A stretch of DNA of 26,534 bases, taken from NCBI GenBank assembly GCA_964626565.1, contig CAZVFX010000098.1:1-26534 (forward strand), in the 5' to 3' direction. Positions 1-8,158 of this stretch are shown here, piece after piece. Position 1 is the first letter of the stretch. The number at the start of each line of letters is the position of its first letter. The notes beneath the pieces are model-generated. The model ran no database searches. It was not told the DNA's origin and saw only the letters and a list, made by a program, of their open reading frames with translations. The stretch is from CAZVFX01 sp964626565. Lineage in GTDB: Bacteria > Myxococcota_A > UBA9042 > CAIXZC01. The position numbers and the translations under genes were made by a program.

Positions 1-159
1 GGCGGCCAGTTGCCGCAGGGCCCGCTCATTTACCTTCACGGCTCGTAACGGCAGGTGGCCAGTTGCCGCAGGGCCCGCTCATTTACCTTCACGGCTCGTA
101 ACGGCAGGCGGCCAGTTGCCGCAGGGCCCGCTCATTGACTTTCACGGTTCGTCAGTACC
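1..159. repeat. 53-bp tandem repeat, about three copies
   Basis: Three head-to-tail units start at 1, 54 and 107. The first two are almost identical, differing at one base near the start (GGCGGCC versus GGTGGCC). The third matches to about 135 and then diverges. Units touch directly with no spacers, so this is not a CRISPR array. The array reaches the window edge and may continue upstream. I see no open frame through it that looks like a gene. Its role is unknown. Confidence 0.93.
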
Positions 160-178
160 CGCAAGAAAGTTCGACGAA

Positions 179-209
179 CTGGTAACTTGCTTGCAAGTTA
201 AGTTATAAT
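179..209 (+). promoter_or_regulatory. Candidate promoter with sigma-54-like -24/-12 element
   Basis: GG at 181-182 and GC at 193-194 are ten bases apart, the exact sigma-54 spacing. The -24 side reads CTGG and the -12 side reads TTGCA. The predicted transcription start falls near 206, about 35 bases before the ATG at 241. A perfect sigma-70 -10 box, TATAAT, lies at 204-209 but has no convincing -35 box at 16-18 bases. A dyad (AACTTG, four bases, CAAGTT) spans 184-199 and overlaps the -12 element. Either promoter class is possible; the sigma-54 reading is favoured by spacing. Confidence 0.45.
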
Positions 210-240
210 AGGCCGGCTCAACGGTGAGGGAGGCGAATCG

Positions 241-1404
241 ATGAGGCATGTAAAGAGAGTATTTCTGGTGGCGGTGTCCATGGCGCTCTTTGTTGTGGTG
301 GCCGGAAATGACAACGTAACCTGTATTCCGGCTCCGCCGGAGGAACCGGTTTGTGTCGCCCCGGCTGACTGCGAGGGGTTGCCTCACGTGTTGTGTGTTG
401 GTGAGTGGACCTGCCAGGAGGGTCTTTGCGCCTGGATTTGCGAGCCGGAGCCTCCGCCTCCGCCCCCGGAATCCGAGTGCTTTGCGGACGATGAGTGCCC
501 TTCTGCACACGAATGTGTGCTGGAAGAGTGGTGCCCGCCCTGCGTGGATGAAGTCCCGGGTTGCGAGATGCCCTGCTACGCCATCGGCCAGTGTCTGCCC
601 ATTGAGTCTGAATGCCTCGCCGACGGCGATTGCCCGCCGGGCCACGTCTGTGTGCTGGAAAGCTATTGCCCCCCTTGCGTCGACGCGGTTCCGCCTTGCC
701 TGGCTCCCTGTTGGGCCGCAGGCCAATGTGAACTCGACGACGACCCGCCACCTCCTCCCGGTTGTTGCGAGAGCGACGATGATTGCTACAACGGCACCGT
801 TTGCGTTTACGACAAGTGTGAGCCGGCCCCCGCTCCCGGCCATTGCTGGGATGAAAGCGACTGCCTGCCCGGCCAGACCTGCTGGGGCGTGATCACCTGC
901 GGCTGTGGACTCCAGTGCTTCGCTGCTCCCGAGCCCGGAATCTGCCAGGGGCCTGTGGGCGAAGGCTGCTACGAGGACGAGGACTGTGCGTTTAACGAGA
1001 AGTGCGAGATTACCAACGAGTGCTGCTCGCCGCCCGGCTGTGTCCCCGGTCAGCCGTGCCCCGACGTGTGCGTTCCCTGCGGCGAGTGCGTGCAGCTTGA
1101 GTCGGAGTGCGCCGCCGACAACGATTGTCCCCCCGGCGAAGTTTGCGAATGGGTCAGCTATTGTCCCGACTGCGTGTATGCGGATCCGCCTTGCAAGGCC
1201 CCCTGCTGGGCAGTGGGCCAGTGCGTCGAGCCTGCCGACGAATGCAAGATCATCGAACCGTGGGCCTACGGCATGTGCGAGATGCTCATGGGAGCAGGGT
1301 GGGACGGGGAGAAATGCACCTATATCAGCGGCTGCGGCTGCGACGACTGCTCGGGCATCTTCAACACCATGGATGAGTGCATCGCCGCCTGCGTCGGACT
1401 TTGA
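241..1404 (+). CDS. Secreted cysteine-rich protein with C-terminal Kunitz-like domain
   Basis: The protein has 387 residues. A basic N-terminus and hydrophobic stretch (residues 5-21) form a signal peptide. There is no lipobox cysteine, so it is probably released to the periplasm or outside. Most of the rest is cysteine-rich. Three related modules of about 45 residues begin with E-S-E-C and contain C-V/E-x-x-x-x-C-P-x-C and a closing W/Y-A-x-G-Q-C; proline-rich linkers separate modules. Residues 335-384 resemble a Kunitz/BPTI domain: the last four framework cysteines (359, 367, 380, 384) have the classic x7, x12, x3 spacing, with Phe374 in the conserved aromatic position and extra cysteines at 365 and 370. 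The residue after the second cysteine, where BPTI has its P1 lysine, is Glu347. The target is unknown. The stop codon lies inside the following octamer array. The ATG is 11-12 bases downstream of a GGGAGG-like ribosome binding site. Confidence 0.85.
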   Translation: MRHVKRVFLVAVSMALFVVVAGNDNVTCIPAPPEEPVCVAPADCEGLPHVLCVGEWTCQEGLCAWICEPEPPPPPPESECFADDECPSAHECVLEEWCPPCVDEVPGCEMPCYAIGQCLPIESECLADGDCPPGHVCVLESYCPPCVDAVPPCLAPCWAAGQCELDDDPPPPPGCCESDDDCYNGTVCVYDKCEPAPAPGHCWDESDCLPGQTCWGVITCGCGLQCFAAPEPGICQGPVGEGCYEDEDCAFNEKCEITNECCSPPGCVPGQPCPDVCVPCGECVQLESECAADNDCPPGEVCEWVSYCPDCVYADPPCKAPCWAVGQCVEPADECKIIEPWAYGMCEMLMGAGWDGEKCTYISGCGCDDCSGIFNTMDECIAACVGL

Positions 1405-1498
1405 GGCTTGAAGGCCTGAAGGCTTGAAGGCTTGAAGGTACGGCAACTGCGTCGGGAAGTCCCTTCACGCCGCCACGCCTCCACGCCTCACGCCTATC
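1401..1498. repeat. Intergenic element with two octamer arrays, copy 1
   Basis: The left part (1401-1440) is a run of GGCTTGAA-type octamers, including one GGCCTGAA variant. The right part (about 1466-1498) is a run of CCACGCCT-type octamers. A second copy with the same order and the same joining motif (CTTGAAGGTAC) lies at 12998-13087. Read on opposite strands, the two arrays have related octamers (AGGCTTGA and AGGCGTGG). The first octamer supplies the TGA stop of the upstream gene at 1402-1404. Confidence 0.85.
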
Positions 1499-1510
1499 CT
1501 TCCCCCCGCC

Positions 1511-1546
1511 TTTACTCTTGATAAAAAGAGTAAACTCTTATACGTT
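1511..1546 (+). promoter_or_regulatory. Dyad and possible promoter upstream of the glycosyltransferase gene
   Basis: A perfect 9-bp inverted repeat, TTTACTCTT and AAGAGTAAA, lies at 1511-1519 and 1526-1534 with a 6-base centre. Overlapping it is a possible -35 box TTGATA (1518-1523) and a weak -10 box TATACG (1539-1544) with a 15-base spacer. There is no T-run after the stem, so an operator or promoter is likelier than a terminator. The promoter reading is weak. Confidence 0.35.
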
Positions 1547-1556
1547 CTCCTAGATT

Positions 1557-1584
1557 GAGAATCCACCGATTCGAGAATCCACCG
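1557..1584. repeat. 12-bp direct repeat in the leader of the glycosyltransferase gene
   Basis: GAGAATCCACCG occurs at 1557-1568 and again at 1573-1584, a 16-bp period. The pair sits between the possible promoter and the ribosome binding site at 1602-1608. It could be a regulator binding site or a small duplication; nothing else indicates a function. Confidence 0.7.
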
Positions 1585-1617
1585 GTCGGAAGCGATAGTT
1601 TGGAGGTGGTTCACACC

Positions 1618-4600
1618 ATGCTTAGTTGGAAGAGATTGCTCCTGCCCACAGCCCTGATTCTGGCTGTGGCGTTCCTGGCTGTGCGGGGAAACTCGGGCAT
1701 TTGGGACCCCTGGGAAATGAACCGTGCCCACGTGGCTCGCACCCTGGCAGGCCAGCCAAAGGTGCTCGTTGTCGATGAGGGCGGAGGCCAGGCCGTTGAA
1801 CTGACATCGGAATGGGGAGAACAGCTGTTCTTCGTACCGGCTGACGAGGGCTCAAACCGGCTGAAGACCCGTCCCAAGGGTACAACCGCACAACTCAGAG
1901 CGCTGAAGAAGGCCGAAACCAAGCTGAAAGCCGAAGTGTTCCACGCGGTTCTGGTGGACACCGCGCTGCTGCTGAAAAGCCCGCCCAAAGGGGTGGGCTA
2001 CCTGGACTCGTTTGTTCATGAGGCCCCGGGGGCCACCATCTACCTCATTGCCTCCACCGAGCAGGCTTGCACCGATTCGGTGGCCGCGCTGGAGGCGGGC
2101 ATGGTCGAGCAGGCCGGCCAACTGCTGCGCAACAACTACCGACTTCTTCCCGCCGACGCCGACCTGGCCCAAATGGCGGCCGAGCGAGCCGGCAGTTATC
2201 CCTTCACCCTGGGGCTCGACTGCCTTCCCTTGGACCAGGACGACAGCTTGAGCGCGGCCTTTGCCGGACTCCACACCACCAAGTGGTTGCGGGTCCAGTA
2301 CAAGGGCCAGGCAACTGCAAAAACCAAGGCCACCCCCACACCGCCCAAGGCGACCTGTTCGGTTCCGCCCCTCGACTACTGGCTCACTGCAGCCAGCTAC
2401 AAGGTGTTCGGTTTCTCCGAAACCAGTTCTCGATTGCCGTTCCTGCTGCTTGGACTCGTGCTGGTAGTGGCTTTCGCCCTGTTCGTCCGTCGCCTGTGGG
2501 ACTCCAACGTGGCAGCGCTCGGGGCGCTCGTGCTCATCACCCTTCCACTGTTTCTCGGGCAAGCCAAGAACATGGCTGGAGAGGTGACGTATAGCCTGTT
2601 TCTGCTGCTCTCAGTACTCACCTTTGCAACCATGGTGCGCAGCGGGTTCAGCTTGCTGAAACTGCTGGGGTTGCTGGCAGCCGCGCTGGCTCTCTTCCTC
2701 GCCAAGGGGTTGTTCGGACTGTTGGTGCTGCTCCTTATACTCGCCGCCTACGTGGTGCTGACCCGGGACGCAAGAAAGGCCGCGGTCCTGGCGCCTCTGG
2801 GTGTTCTGACCGCACTGTTTGCAGTCCTGGTGGTGCTGGTTCAACTGCCGTCGGAGTGGACCTTCTTCGACCACTTCAAGTTCATGAACCGCCCCTTCAT
2901 GGGCGGCCCATGGGCTGAGTTGCGTACGTTCGACTATTTCGTCCGGCAGCTTGCTTTCGCGGCGCTGCCCTGGACTTTGATTCTCCCCTTCACGATGGTG
3001 CGATTGCTGCCTGCCGGAGAGGAGCAGGCCGAGACGCCTGAGCCGCGACTCAACCTGCTTGTGTTCCTCTGGTTCGCAGTGCCGTTTGCCGCACACACCG
3101 CGGTGATCCCCGATTTCGTACACCTCGTTTTCCCCGCTTCCGCGGCCATCGCGCTTTCCGTGGCGCTGGCGTTCCGTAGCGCGGGTGCAGGTGAGAAGGT
3201 CAATCGGTTCCAGGCCGTGGTTGCTTTCGGTATCGCCGCGGTGCTGCTGGCCAATCTGTTCAAGTCGCCCCAGGGGGTGTTGACTTTCCTTACCACCGAC
3301 CCGCATTTCGGCGGTGACGGCGGGCAGAAATTCCCCGCCGATTTCTCGCTGGGGGCAGCGGGCAAGGGGCTCATCGGCCTGGCCGCGATGCTGATCATGG
3401 TGTACTACGCCCGGGGCGGAACCATGCTTGCCACGGTTCTTCGCTTCTTCCAGAAGCCCAAGGCGTTCTGGATCGGGTTGTGGGCCGCAGCCACGCTTCT
3501 TGTGGTGCGCCTTATCGTCGGGCTGTCCCAACGCTTCGGCCTGGCGCTGAAAGCCAAGGGAGCGGCGAATCTGCCGCCACAATACGGTGAGTTCTACACC
3601 GAACTGTTTGTGCGCCGCCCGGAATCGTTGATGCTGTATATCGCCATCGCGGTCGCCGGGGCGACGCTGTTGCTGAAGTACACCCCGCTGGGCCCGGCGC
3701 TGGCCCGAAGGCTGGGTTTCCTTTCCTTTGCCGGCCGCTGGTTTATGGCGCTGCTGAGCCTCTTCGGCCGCGAAATGGTGGGGCTGACGCTGGGGGCTGC
3801 CCTGGCGATTTCGGCCCTCATCGACATTCTCGTGTCTTTCGAGTACCCCGAAGGTTATTTCGCAAGTCTGGCCCGTACCCCGGCGTTCTGGGTCATCTGC
3901 CTCTTTCCGGTGGTCGCGGTTGCCGGCGCGGCTTTGTGGAAGGTCGTCGCCCGTCATACGAAAATCGGATGGCGGGGAGTGGGAACTCTCGCCGCAGTAG
4001 CGCTGACTCTTTCCATGCTGTCTCTGACCTCGGTTCTGTTCCGGCTCACCGACATGATGGCCCCGGACATCTGGGTGCTGACTCTGCTGTCGTTCGTTTG
4101 CCTCGGTGCATACGTGCTCAACAACGTAGTGAACGACCCGGTGCGATTCCACCTGGTGGGTTGGGGGTTGCTCCTTTCCACGCTGGTGCTGCTGCTTGCG
4201 CCCCTGGTCTGGCGTTGGCCGGCGGTGGAACAGGCCGCCTCCACAGTGAGCGGGCCTCCCTTCCTCAGCTATCTGTTGTTCAAGAGTCGGCTCACCTGGG
4301 GACTTGTGGTGTTGGCGTTGCTGTTTGTGAGCACCTTCCTTTTCCCGGACGTAAAGGGGTTCGTGGTCGGATTCCGCCCCCTTGCCCGGTTCGGAGAGTT
4401 CCTGGGGCCCTGGAATCCGTTGCGGTGGCCGGCTCAACTCGAAAAGGGCCCGGTGTTCGTCACCGCCATCATGCTGGTGGCCCTTGGGTTTGGCGGCTTC
4501 TATGCGGTGAGTCTGCTACCCGGGTTCTCCAAGGAAGTTTCCCAGAAGCACATTCTGCAACTCTACCTGTCCGCCGAGGACCGCTCCGACCTTGGGGACG

Positions 4601-5826
4601 ACATTTTCAAGTACAACAAGTCAAAGGCCGGCAAGCTTGAGGACCGGAATTTCTACACGTCCCAGATACCGGCCCTCACCAATCAGCAGGATTTCTCCAA
4701 GGTGCTTCTGGCCAGAGAGGACGCGCTCATGAAGGTCTCGCGCTCCAGTTCGCACCCCGGGCCTGCCCGGGTGCTGTTGCAGGGGTATGACGAGGCCAAT
4801 GACAAGAACGGCGACGGCGAGCGGGACTGGAAGGCCGACGCAGGGATCGCCACCGGTGTCTCGGACAAGCGGTTGGAGGATAGCTCCAAGGAGTGGGCCC
4901 CGGATGAATGGAAGGGCAGCGTGCTCATCGACTGGCGCGGCAATTCCATCGATATCACCGGCAACGACGCCACCAGCCTGTCCCTGGCGTTGACGCCTGC
5001 GGCCAAGCTTGAGCGGGAAGAATCGCTCCGCTACATCATCGACCATCCCGACGCTTCGAACCACAAGGCGTCGGCCATGGTCCAGGCCCGCAAGTATATC
5101 GTGTTGGGCCAGGAGACGTTCTCCAGCGTCAACTTCTCCTTCCGCGCCAAAAGCGGAGGGTTGCACATTCCGGTGTTGGAAGGGAGCAATGTCAATTTCC
5201 TTCTGGCCGCCAGCTATCTGGTCGAAGGTGAGGAGAACCACAACCGGTTCGCCAAGGCGACGCTGGGCCGGGAGTCGATGGACGCTTTGCTGGCCTGGTC
5301 TGCGTCCCCGGGCAGCGGCAAGTTCGAAGAGTTCGGCGTTGATGAGGAGTTGGGGCGTTTCGGAAAGATGAGGGGCGGCTACGTCAACTTCGAAGACAAG
5401 GTCAAGCTGCTCGGCTATCAGATGGAGAGCCATAGCATGGCCCGCAACGACAAGTTGCGGCTTCGCCTGTTTTTTGAGGTCAACGGCAAATTGAGTACCA
5501 GTTGGAAGATCTTCATTCACATGGACAGCACCGGTGCGAGCAACCGGATCCATGGCGACCACTGGCCGCTGAACCTCTCCAACGATCCGGAGGAGAAGCA
5601 GTGTGTGGGGTGCTGGCGCACCAACCACTGGCTGGCAGGAGATATTATCGTCGACGATTACCAGACAGACGTACCGCTGGGTTCCCCTTCGGGAACATAC
5701 AACCTGAACCTCGGGTTCTATACTCCGGGGTCGGACAAGCGGTTGAAAGTGAAAGACTACGAAAAGGGTAAGGTAGTGCATGACGGCAACAACCGCGTCC
5801 GTATCGGCACATTTGAGGTTCACTAG
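1618..5826 (+). CDS. Very large GT-C (family 39/ArnT-like) membrane glycosyltransferase with C-terminal soluble domain
   Basis: The 1402-residue protein starts at the ATG preceded by GGAGGTGG at 1602-1609; a TTG at 1555 is open in frame but has no such site. After a first membrane segment (7-23) comes the acidic motif W-D-P-W-E (29-33), typical of GT-C enzymes that use lipid-linked sugar donors. About 220 residues of soluble insert follow, then P-P-L-D-Y-W (250-255), as in ArnT/PMT proteins, and many membrane segments up to about residue 970. The last about 430 residues are soluble. Their end (about 1255-1402) has the pattern W-x-x-G-D-I-I-V-D-D-Y followed by G-T-Y-N-L-N-L-G-F-Y, seen as a carbohydrate-binding-like beta-sandwich appended to other GT-C proteins. 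It is about twice the usual length for the family. The stop codon directly abuts the pilD start, so the two are probably co-transcribed. The acceptor could be pilin, another surface protein or a lipid; the sequence does not decide. Confidence 0.8.
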   Translation: MLSWKRLLLPTALILAVAFLAVRGNSGIWDPWEMNRAHVARTLAGQPKVLVVDEGGGQAVELTSEWGEQLFFVPADEGSNRLKTRPKGTTAQLRALKKAETKLKAEVFHAVLVDTALLLKSPPKGVGYLDSFVHEAPGATIYLIASTEQACTDSVAALEAGMVEQAGQLLRNNYRLLPADADLAQMAAERAGSYPFTLGLDCLPLDQDDSLSAAFAGLHTTKWLRVQYKGQATAKTKATPTPPKATCSVPPLDYWLTAASYKVFGFSETSSRLPFLLLGLVLVVAFALFVRRLWDSNVAALGALVLITLPLFLGQAKNMAGEVTYSLFLLLSVLTFATMVRSGFSLLKLLGLLAAALALFLAKGLFGLLVLLLILAAYVVLTRDARKAAVLAPLGVLTALFAVLVVLVQLPSEWTFFDHFKFMNRPFMGGPWAELRTFDYFVRQLAFAALPWTLILPFTMVRLLPAGEEQAETPEPRLNLLVFLWFAVPFAAHTAVIPDFVHLVFPASAAIALSVALAFRSAGAGEKVNRFQAVVAFGIAAVLLANLFKSPQGVLTFLTTDPHFGGDGGQKFPADFSLGAAGKGLIGLAAMLIMVYYARGGTMLATVLRFFQKPKAFWIGLWAAATLLVVRLIVGLSQRFGLALKAKGAANLPPQYGEFYTELFVRRPESLMLYIAIAVAGATLLLKYTPLGPALARRLGFLSFAGRWFMALLSLFGREMVGLTLGAALAISALIDILVSFEYPEGYFASLARTPAFWVICLFPVVAVAGAALWKVVARHTKIGWRGVGTLAAVALTLSMLSLTSVLFRLTDMMAPDIWVLTLLSFVCLGAYVLNNVVNDPVRFHLVGWGLLLSTLVLLLAPLVWRWPAVEQAASTVSGPPFLSYLLFKSRLTWGLVVLALLFVSTFLFPDVKGFVVGFRPLARFGEFLGPWNPLRWPAQLEKGPVFVTAIMLVALGFGGFYAVSLLPGFSKEVSQKHILQLYLSAEDRSDLGDDIFKYNKSKAGKLEDRNFYTSQIPALTNQQDFSKVLLAREDALMKVSRSSSHPGPARVLLQGYDEANDKNGDGERDWKADAGIATGVSDKRLEDSSKEWAPDEWKGSVLIDWRGNSIDITGNDATSLSLALTPAAKLEREESLRYIIDHPDASNHKASAMVQARKYIVLGQETFSSVNFSFRAKSGGLHIPVLEGSNVNFLLAASYLVEGEENHNRFAKATLGRESMDALLAWSASPGSGKFEEFGVDEELGRFGKMRGGYVNFEDKVKLLGYQMESHSMARNDKLRLRLFFEVNGKLSTSWKIFIHMDSTGASNRIHGDHWPLNLSNDPEEKQCVGCWRTNHWLAGDIIVDDYQTDVPLGSPSGTYNLNLGFYTPGSDKRLKVKDYEKGKVVHDGNNRVRIGTFEVH

Positions 5827-6660
5827 ATGCCTCCACTGGAACTGCTACTCTCGATCCTGGCCTTCATGTGGGGCGCGATCTGGGGCAGCTTCCTCAACGT
5901 TGTAATCCACCGTCTCCCCCTCGGGCAGTCGGTGCTTACACCTCCTTCTCACTGCCCCCAGTGCAAGAGCAACATCCGCTGGTACCAGAACGTTCCCATT
6001 CTCAGCTATCTGTTTCTTGGGGGGAAATGCGCTAACTGCAAGATTAACATCTCCGTTCGTTATCCCCTGGTCGAACTGGTCGCCGCCACGTTGTCTCTGG
6101 CGGTGTGGCATTCGGTGGTGTTCAATCCGTTCATTCCGTCGCTTCAGGTGGCCGCAGTCTGCTTCGTGCTCCTTTTCTTCTTCGTCATGGCGTTGGTCGC
6201 AATCACATTCATCGACCTGGAGCACATGATCATCCCCGACGTCATCTCAATACCTGCGGTGGCCATCGGCCTGGTATTCAACCTCGTGATGGGACCTTAC
6301 ACCAGGGTGACCTGGATCGATTCCCTCATCGGGATAGGGGCCGGCGGCGGTGTGATTGCCATGTTCATCGTCGGTTACTACCTGATCACCAAGCGTGCGG
6401 GCATGGGGTGGGGAGACGCCAAATTAATGGCGATGCTGGGTGCTTTTCTGGGCTATAAATGCCTGCTTTTTGTGCTTCTTGCCGGTGCGCTTCAGGGTCT
6501 GGCATATGCGGGCTGTGCGTACGCTGCATTGAGGAAGCAGGAGGGTGGTTTTGGCAAGGCCAAGATCCCCTTCGGCCCTTTCCTGGCCCTGGCCGGCCTG
6601 GAGTGGTTTTTCTTCTCGGCAACCATCGAGACGTGGTTCTTCACCCTGTTCCGTGTGTAG
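5827..6660 (+). CDS. pilD: Prepilin leader peptidase / N-methyltransferase (A24 family)
   Basis: The 277-residue inner-membrane protein has the full layout of type IV prepilin peptidases. An N-terminal segment contains G-S-F-L-N-V-V-I-H-R, followed by two Cys pairs (C-P-Q-C and C-A-N-C) of the zinc-binding methylase domain. The peptidase half carries both catalytic aspartates, in F-I-D-L-E-H-M-I-I-P-D and in G-M-G-W-G-D-A-K-L. Length is normal. It cleaves the leader of prepilins and methylates the new N-terminus. Its ATG follows the TAG of the glycosyltransferase gene with no gap, indicating translational coupling. Pilus genes pilM to pilP lie downstream, so it most likely serves that machine; service to a type II secretion system elsewhere is also possible. 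Confidence 0.95.
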   Translation: MPPLELLLSILAFMWGAIWGSFLNVVIHRLPLGQSVLTPPSHCPQCKSNIRWYQNVPILSYLFLGGKCANCKINISVRYPLVELVAATLSLAVWHSVVFNPFIPSLQVAAVCFVLLFFFVMALVAITFIDLEHMIIPDVISIPAVAIGLVFNLVMGPYTRVTWIDSLIGIGAGGGVIAMFIVGYYLITKRAGMGWGDAKLMAMLGAFLGYKCLLFVLLAGALQGLAYAGCAYAALRKQEGGFGKAKIPFGPFLALAGLEWFFFSATIETWFFTLFRV

Positions 6661-6669
6661 AGGCGGGCA

Positions 6670-8157
6670 ATGTTCCAATTGGGACTGAGAGGCAAGTTGG
6701 CGCTGGTGTTAGGCGGCATTGCGCTGCTGGCTTTCGCCCTGGTCTATTTCGCCTCCACTTCGCTCACCACTTCCATGCTCATGGAGGAAGAGGTGCGGGT
6801 GGTGCGCCAGACCGGGGATATGCTGGTGCCTCTGCTCCTTAATCTGGCCCGGGACCCCGAGGAAGTTGACATGGCGTTGAGCAAGGCGGCCCAGGGTGGG
6901 CGGCTGGAAACGGTGCAGGTGCTCAACGGCCAACTGGAGACCTCCGCTCCTCGGGATTGCCGCCCCGCCGAAGTGTTGGTGGGAAGGCAGCGGCTGGAGG
7001 AGTTGGCCGCCAACGGCGGACGGGTGGGGAGGGTCAGGTCTCCCACGGTCGGGCAACTGTTCGCCTCGGTGAGGCCCATTCCGGGCGGTGGCTTTCTATT
7101 TGCAGCCCGCTCCGCCAAGTTCTTTGAGGAAAAACGTCGTTCCCTGGTGACCCTGCTGGTGTTGTGGGGAGCGGTACTCATGCTGGCCATCTTCCTCTCC
7201 GCTTCGATTCTACTGCGCACCATCGTGACCAGGCCCATCGGCAAGTTGGTGGAAGAAGCCAGCGCAGTGGCCGCAGGCGGCAAGGGGTTTGACGCGGAGG
7301 AGATGAATACCGATGAGTTCGGTGTGCTGCGCACCTCACTGGCGTCCATGGCCGAGAAGCTGTTGGCCGATCGTGCCCGCATCGAGAACCAGGTGGACGA
7401 ATTGCAGCAGGTAAATCGCGAACTCACCGATGCCCACGACCGGCTGGTGCGGACGGAGAAGCTGGCCTCGGTAGGGCAGCTCGCCGCGGGAGTAGCGCAC
7501 GAGATCGGCAATCCCATCAGCATCGTCTTGGGCTACCTTGACCTGTTGCAGAAGCAGGAACTGGCGGGTGGCCAATCAGAGATTCTGGGCAAGATCCGCA
7601 AGGCCACGGAGCGTATCGATACCACTTTGAGAAACCTCATGGACTTCTCGAGGCCCGCGCAAGATGAGCAGTTGAGTTGCCATCTTGCCTCCGGCGCGAA
7701 AGAGGTGATGGAACTGGTCTCTCCCCAGAAGCAGTTCCGAGTGGTGGAGATGGAGTTGGACAACCGGCTGGATGGCCCGGTGGCGTGCGCCATTCCGCCG
7801 AGCCGGTTCAAGCAGGTGCTCCTGAACCTGCTGTTTAATGCGGCCGACGCCATGGATGGCCGCGGCGGTCTGAAGATCGTACTTGAGTCCGCGGGTCCCG
7901 GCCGGGCCAGTCTGGCGGTGAGCGATACCGGGCCCGGCATCGCCCACGACCTGTACCTCAAGATTTTTGATCCGTTTTTTACCACCAAGGAGGTGGGCAA
8001 GGGAACGGGCCTGGGCCTGTTCGTGTGCCACACCATAGTGAGCCGCTACGGCGGCCAGATATCCGTCGGCAGTTCACCCGGCGAGGGCGCCACGTTTACG
8101 GTGATCCTCCCGGTGGTCTCCGGGGACGGACCGGAGCAGAGTTCATCAGGGGGGTAG
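6670..8157 (+). CDS. Membrane sensor histidine kinase (HAMP-HisKA-HATPase)
   Basis: The 495-residue protein has a membrane segment at about 9-30, a periplasmic sensor of about 125 residues, and a second membrane segment at about 158-184. A HAMP domain and coiled-coil linker follow. The H-box G-V-A-H-E-I-G-N-P has the phospho-acceptor His277. The N-box is N-L-L-F-N-A-A-D-A-M. G-boxes are D-T-G-P-G-I, then F-F-T-T-K and G-T-G-L-G-L. All catalytic motifs are intact. It starts 9 bases after pilD and ends one base before the regulator gene, so the pair is one unit. The type fits NtrB-like kinases that pair with sigma-54 activators. Its place in a pilus cluster recalls PilS, but Pseudomonas PilS has six membrane segments and no close resemblance is visible, so I give no symbol. 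The periplasmic signal is unknown. Confidence 0.93.
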   Translation: MFQLGLRGKLALVLGGIALLAFALVYFASTSLTTSMLMEEEVRVVRQTGDMLVPLLLNLARDPEEVDMALSKAAQGGRLETVQVLNGQLETSAPRDCRPAEVLVGRQRLEELAANGGRVGRVRSPTVGQLFASVRPIPGGGFLFAARSAKFFEEKRRSLVTLLVLWGAVLMLAIFLSASILLRTIVTRPIGKLVEEASAVAAGGKGFDAEEMNTDEFGVLRTSLASMAEKLLADRARIENQVDELQQVNRELTDAHDRLVRTEKLASVGQLAAGVAHEIGNPISIVLGYLDLLQKQELAGGQSEILGKIRKATERIDTTLRNLMDFSRPAQDEQLSCHLASGAKEVMELVSPQKQFRVVEMELDNRLDGPVACAIPPSRFKQVLLNLLFNAADAMDGRGGLKIVLESAGPGRASLAVSDTGPGIAHDLYLKIFDPFFTTKEVGKGTGLGLFVCHTIVSRYGGQISVGSSPGEGATFTVILPVVSGDGPEQSSSGG

Positions 8158-8158
8158 G

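Noticed and set aside
1..159. Possible CRISPR array
   Set aside because: The 53-bp units touch without spacers and there are no cas genes, so it is a plain tandem repeat.
142..1446. Minus-strand open frame of 434 codons
   Set aside because: It mirrors the Cys-rich gene, runs through the repeats at the gene end, and its product is low-complexity Ala/Gly/Arg with no domain.
2611..4437. Minus-strand open frame of 608 codons
   Set aside because: It is the antisense of the transmembrane region of the glycosyltransferase; Gln/Arg/His-rich text of this kind is a usual shadow of Leu/Val codons.
4621..5823. Minus-strand open frame of 400 codons
   Set aside because: It is antisense to the soluble end of the glycosyltransferase and has no motif or ribosome binding site.
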